Shown: positions 59,830 to 64,000 of the stretch, in pieces
How the letters are laid out: each line of letters opens with the position of its first letter
Numbering within the stretch: position 1 is the stretch's first letter
Assembly: GCF_000382425.1 (NCBI RefSeq)
Contig: NZ_KB908306.1
Span: 1 to 64,000, forward strand
Origin: Empedobacter brevis NBRC 14943 = ATCC 43319
GTDB taxonomy: Bacteria; Bacteroidota; Bacteroidia; Flavobacteriales; Weeksellaceae
Direction: 5' to 3'
Length of the DNA: 64,000 nt
Made by a program: the position numbers and the translations under genes
Notes under the pieces: model-generated
The model's input: the letters and a program-made list of their open reading frames with translations, nothing else
Databases searched by the model: none
Told to the model about the DNA's origin: nothing

Positions 59830-62235
59830 CTAATTATTTGTCGCTCTGTCTTTTTCTTCAGAATTACCTGTTGTATTTTGTTTTGCCCTTATTTTAGAAT
59901 TACCAAACCGGTAACTTACTGACAAGCTAAAATTTGGGCCATATTCAAAATTGGAACGTCTGATATTAACACTGTTAATTGTTTCTGACCACCTTTGTTT
60001 GTTTGTTCCGAAAACATCTCTTACACTTAGGTTTGCAACAAGCTTCTTTTCAAAAAACATTTTCCGTACCCCTATATTGAGATTAAACACCTCCCTGTTC
60101 TTTGATATTCCGTAATAACTAGGAAAAGAATAAGCCAAATCTACATTGGCAAGAAACGTTTTGTTCTTATTCAGTATTAAAGCATTAGAAACTGAAATAT
60201 CTGAACCAAATCCCTTCGTTATTTTGTTTGTATTTGGATTGTCTGATATGGTTTTAGAATAATAAATATCCAACATAAGAAAACTTTCCAGCCAATTATT
60301 CCGATAGGAAAAACTTTCACTGATTCCATAGTTATAGGTGGTGAAATAATTGAGCATAGTTGACTGTTGGTTAATGGATTGATCGTCAATAACAGTCAAT
60401 ATAGTATAACCATCTGTTTCTTTCGAATAGTAAACGGAAGTATTAAAATTACCGGCGCTATGTCCCAATTCTATGTTATGTGAATAACTAGGCCGCAAAA
60501 ATGGATTACCTTCAAAATACGAAAAGGAATTATTATATATCCGGAACGGATTAAGCATAGCAAAACGAGGCCTGTTAATACGTTTGCCATAATTTAAAGA
60601 AAATGTATGATCTTCATTCGCATTATAAACAATATAGGCTGTAGGAAAAAATTTTAGGTATGAATTTTTATCTGTTCTTTCAAGCGATTCTGAAGTACCT
60701 TCAGTTTGGGTAGATTCCATTCGTACTCCGAGCTGAAGTTCCCATTTATTATCATTGAATGACTTTTTACCCGACAGGTACAATGCTTGTATTGCCTCAG
60801 AATATTTAAAATTATCATTACTCCCAACTGCAACAGGCAATTCCCCATCCTGATTTTCTCCGTAATATATCTTACTGATTGTTTTCGTATTTGATAATCT
60901 CGCGCCATAACTTAGATCGATATCAAATAATTTTTGTTCGACATCAGCTCTCAGTGTATAATTATTAATTCTTTGTTTTCCATTATTGCTAAGAATGCTT
61001 TCACCTGTCTGATTATTAACAGGAAGTTCAAAATATTTGGTAATGAAACTTTGGTCATTTCGGTAATCGAAATTAAAATAATCTGCACCAATTGTCAATT
61101 TACCGCCAATAGTGTCCAGTTTCAATAGAGAATTGAAGCTTAACGAATGGTTTTTATTTTTTTTACTGTTTCTTAAATCCGTAAGAATTCTGTTTGCATT
61201 GATATCATTCTTATCAGTTAGCAGCACCTGGTTTTGTTGTTCAATTCCCGGCTTGCTTTCACTTCCGTAATATTCTATACTCGAACTGAATTTACTGGAA
61301 AACTCATAATTTAAATTTAGTTTTCCGCTTATCGAATTATTTTTTCGAAGTGTGGAAGTCGTGCCAGACCAAAACTGATCAGGATAATCAATTTCTTCTG
61401 TAGCAAGATTGAAACTATCACCTCTTGAATACCCAAGACTTGAAGAAATGCCAAACTTTCCTTTATTATAATTGAAAGAACCCCCTGAAGAAAATACATC
61501 CGCTTTTTCATTATAACTATATGAACTTCGTAAAGATGCACTCCAATAATCTACTTTAACCTGTTTTAACTTAATATTGATCAAACCACTATTTCCCTCC
61601 GCACTATACTTTGCAGGCGGATTAGTTATAACTTCTATCAATTGTATGTCTTCTGTTTTTATGGTTTTAAGATAGTCCGATAATTCACTGCCATTTAATA
61701 ATATCATTTTGTCATTTACCATAACTGAAACAGAGCTTTTTCCAATAATCCCTACATTTTCATTTAAAATTTTTACTCTCGGTGTTATTTTAAGGGCATC
61801 TATTGCTGTTCCTCCGCTAGCAGAAATTGAGTTTTCAACATTAAAAACTAATCGATCAACTTTACGTTCTATTAATTTTTTTCTTGCTGAAATAGTTAAT
61901 TCTTCAAGGATTACCGACTCTTCAATTTCAATAATCCCTAAATCAATATCTTGATGAAGATCAATCGTTTTATTTAAGAATTCTTGTCCAAAGCTTTCAA
62001 TTAAAAGTGTATATTTTCCTGAATTTGCTTTTATGTTGAAAATACCTAGGCTATCAGTATAAGTTTGAGTTATAAGAGAATCATTTTTTAATAATGAAGC
62101 AGTTGCAAACTCTACAGATTTCATTTGTTTATCAACTAACTTACCTTTTACTACATAATGTTGTGCATTTGCAAAGTTTATATTCGAAAAGAAAAGTAGT
62201 AGTATAAATAAAAGTATGGTAGAAGACTTTTTCAT
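59830..62235 (-). CDS. Outer-membrane beta-barrel protein with carboxypeptidase-like N-domain
   Basis: An 801-residue protein. Signal peptide 1-24 (ending NFANAQ), a CarboxypepD-like beta-sandwich at ~27-115 (VVKGKLVDKQMKSVEFATASLL, TYTDSLGIFNIKA), a plug-like part (KITPRVKILNENVGIIGKSSVSVMVND, VITNPPAKYSAEGNSGLINI) and a long barrel ending SLSVSYRFG plus a charged tail. It belongs to the OMP_b-brl_3 / TonB-receptor-like group. It lies 108 bases upstream of the precursors on the same strand. It could export the mature peptide across the outer membrane, take it back up or sense it; the direction is unknown. Confidence 0.85.
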   Translation of the reverse strand: MKKSSTILLFILLLFFSNINFANAQHYVVKGKLVDKQMKSVEFATASLLKNDSLITQTYTDSLGIFNIKANSGKYTLLIESFGQEFLNKTIDLHQDIDLGIIEIEESVILEELTISARKKLIERKVDRLVFNVENSISASGGTAIDALKITPRVKILNENVGIIGKSSVSVMVNDKMILLNGSELSDYLKTIKTEDIQLIEVITNPPAKYSAEGNSGLINIKLKQVKVDYWSASLRSSYSYNEKADVFSSGGSFNYNKGKFGISSSLGYSRGDSFNLATEEIDYPDQFWSGTTSTLRKNNSISGKLNLNYEFSSKFSSSIEYYGSESKPGIEQQNQVLLTDKNDINANRILTDLRNSKKNKNHSLSFNSLLKLDTIGGKLTIGADYFNFDYRNDQSFITKYFELPVNNQTGESILSNNGKQRINNYTLRADVEQKLFDIDLSYGARLSNTKTISKIYYGENQDGELPVAVGSNDNFKYSEAIQALYLSGKKSFNDNKWELQLGVRMESTQTEGTSESLERTDKNSYLKFFPTAYIVYNANEDHTFSLNYGKRINRPRFAMLNPFRIYNNSFSYFEGNPFLRPSYSHNIELGHSAGNFNTSVYYSKETDGYTILTVIDDQSINQQSTMLNYFTTYNYGISESFSYRNNWLESFLMLDIYYSKTISDNPNTNKITKGFGSDISVSNALILNKNKTFLANVDLAYSFPSYYGISKNREVFNLNIGVRKMFFEKKLVANLSVRDVFGTNKQRWSETINSVNIRRSNFEYGPNFSLSVSYRFGNSKIRAKQNTTGNSEEKDRATNN

Positions 62236-62512
62236 AAATTATGATTTAACTCTCTAACCAAAAAAACAAAATAAATTTTAATTATGCAATTAGATAATTA
62301 AATAATGTTAGTATTTTTCATAAAATTAAATAAGTCTAATTTAAAATATGATTTTATTATGTTTATTATTAATAAATTACATTTTATAAAATTAATAGGA
62401 ATTATAATAATATTATTTTCTAAATAAAGAATAAACAACATGATATTAACTTTTTTATTTTTAATTTGCAATATGATTCCTTCTATACATTAACACTATA
62501 TTAAATTAAAAC
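62236..62512. other. Divergent intergenic region of the peptide cluster
   Basis: 277 very AT-rich bases between the diverging barrel-protein and metallopeptidase-like genes. TTAATTTG at 62461-62468 is a weak -7-like element for the plus-strand gene. Nothing else is recognised. Confidence 0.4.
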
Positions 62513-64000
62513 ATGAAAGTAAACAACCTTTTTTTGGGGATAGTATTATCAGCTACAACCTTTATTTCCTGTAATCAGGATGATATTTCTGAAAGCGAAA
62601 ATATTGAACAAACGAATATCCAAAGTTCAGCACGTATTGCAGAAGGAATAATCCCTTTTACCGTTGAAAATGTAAATAAAGCATTGCCAAGAGTTCTATC
62701 TTACTACAGAGAACATCGCCCCCAAGTAGCACAGCGTTTCGCAAACTACCAAGTAGAGCCTACCCATATTTATTATAAATTTACACCTGCTGATAGCTTG
62801 CAATATTCTTTATTAATGGAAAAAGATGAAGAATTACAACTTACAGTTGACCCGTTTGAATTTACGCCCAAAGAACGTACTGAAGATCCGGGAGAAAATG
62901 AAATACCAAGCTTTTACGCTGTGGTAAGTAACCAAATGTAACCCACGAAACACTTGCCTTGCTTCATTTTACAGACGAAGATAAACTGGAAGACGTTTCT
63001 CAAAATTATGACGAGATAGAATTTAAGCAAAACCTAATGTATGAAACTCGTAAAATTGCAGGACATTTAGATGAAGAGGAATTGGCAGAAGGCTATATGA
63101 ATTACCGTGAAGGCATTGAAGAAGGCAATTCGCAAGATGGAAAAGTAGTCGCAAAAGGGCTGTTTGGTAAAAAATGGAGACCTTCTGGAAATATACGTGT
63201 AGAAGATGATTGGTTGTCTGAAAGGAGAGGTACAGCTGTCTATTTACCAGTTTTGAGAGCAGAAGTCAATGTTTTGAAATGGGGGTGGCTTCGTGTTGAA
63301 AATGGTTCGACAGATGTTAACGGAAACTTTTCTACTGGTACCACATATACCAAACACGTACATTATAATGTTAAGTTTGCAGACTTTGTGAAGGTGAAAG
63401 TACGTCCAGGTAACTTTTTTGATATAGCAAATTGGAAATCAGATAGCCATAAACGTAGAGCCTTAAATGTTGTTTTTACTAAAAACACAAAACACCAGTT
63501 TTACGCTTTGATCAATAATGCCGCTCATGACTATTTCAATAGAGTCGTTCCTACTTATGGTATTTATAATCCCGTATCAATTGATATATCTGGACATTAT
63601 AATGATCACAAATCAAACTATTGGTTTGGCTGGATTCCGTTTAGAAGTGAAGTTAAGATTGGTGGGAAAAATAAAGATGGTTCTCGTAAAAAAAGTGATG
63701 AAGTTTACGCTACAGTAATTCATGAAATCACTCATAAAGGACATTATAAAATGGATGGAACAGCATTTAATAGTATTGCAGGTAGTGCAGCAAAGCATAA
63801 ACTGTTTCTAAGAGAATCTTGGGCAGAGTGCGTAGAAACTATAGCTACAAATGATAAATATACACAATATTTTAATCAATATGGTTTAGGTAACTATCTT
63901 TCTTCGCCTATATGGACGTGGGGGAATAACCTTATAAGAACATGGAACGGAGGCAGACAATATACGACTCTTTCTGATATGGATGAATATAGCTCATTGA
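62513..64000 (+). pseudogene. Surface lipoprotein, HExxH metallopeptidase-like, frameshifted and cut by window end
   Basis: The first part (62513-62941, 142 codons) has a lipoprotein signal (TFISCNQDD, Cys20 followed by acidic residues that direct Bacteroidota lipoproteins to the surface) and stops at 62939. The frame continues one base over, from about 62932 to the window end, with no further stop. Restoring one C in AACCAAATG (62930-62938) joins VVSN to PNVTHETLALLHFTDEDKLE. The second part includes the zinc motif HEITHKGH at ~63721 and RESWAECVETI (a likely Glu ligand). It diverges from the peptide cluster. It may be an inactive gene, a sequencing error or a phase-variable site. Confidence 0.75.

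Overview
The window looks like a low-GC chromosome of a Bacteroidota, most likely class Flavobacteriia, family Weeksellaceae (an Empedobacter- or Chryseobacterium-like organism; the genus is a guess). Supporting signs are type IX secretion C-terminal sorting domains, TonB-dependent receptors, near-absence of Shine-Dalgarno sequences, promoter -7 boxes of the TAnnTTTG type, and family-specific genes such as DUF4833, DUF3127 and DUF6702.

Layout. 1-2.1 kb: 5S rRNA with terminator, a decayed LuxR-type DNA-binding remnant, a nitrilase-fold omega-amidase and a PAP2 phosphatase. 2.2-5.4 kb: the translation operon thrS-infC-rpmI-rplT, where infC starts at a non-AUG codon. 5.5-19 kb: mostly housekeeping and envelope genes on both strands, including a T9SS-secreted nuclease, an isochorismatase-like hydrolase, tgt-lptG, an OmpA-like protein, an MscS channel, a PBP4-type DD-peptidase, trmB, a T9SS-secreted M28 peptidase and a fused pyrEF (UMP synthase). 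19-25.4 kb: a secreted C1 peptidase followed by the NAD biosynthesis run nadA-nadB-x-nadC-y, where x and y are paralogous secreted proteins that look like detached TonB C-terminal domains. 25.8-31.2 kb: two tandem TonB-dependent receptors. 31.3-38.3 kb: ldcA, upp, yraN, two DedA proteins, a GNAT-like protein, csbD, a 37-residue membrane peptide, tRNA-Leu(UAG), a DUF3127 gene and aat, ending at a truncated DUF1398 gene.

38.3-64 kb is accessory DNA. It opens with a replication-type module (a long perfect hairpin, phased short repeats, an HTH gene, a toprim primase/ATPase, DUF3853 and a winged-helix protein). Cargo genes follow (PH-domain, GNAT, DUF6904-like, a lipoprotein, DUF6876). Next comes a PRTRC module (ssb, small ORFs, protein E, protein C, a large unknown, protein B, ThiF) typical of Bacteroidota conjugative elements. 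Two diverged ~95-bp direct repeats bracket it. No integrase or tra genes are visible, so the element probably continues past 64 kb.

The most interesting locus is 53.5-64 kb, a peptide natural-product (RiPP) cluster on the minus strand. It holds an outer-membrane beta-barrel protein, two short Cys-rich precursors with double-glycine leaders, a radical SAM/SPASM maturase, a C39-peptidase ABC exporter, an alpha-oxoamine-synthase-family PLP enzyme and a TetR regulator. Diverging from it is a surface-lipoprotein metallopeptidase-like gene broken by an apparent one-base deletion and cut by the window end. A working model: the radical SAM enzyme modifies the Cys-rich cores, the C39 transporter cuts after Gly-Gly and exports them, the barrel protein handles outer-membrane passage or uptake, and the PLP enzyme either adds a chemical step or makes a separate signal under TetR control. 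Only the family assignments are seen in the sequence; the model is inference.
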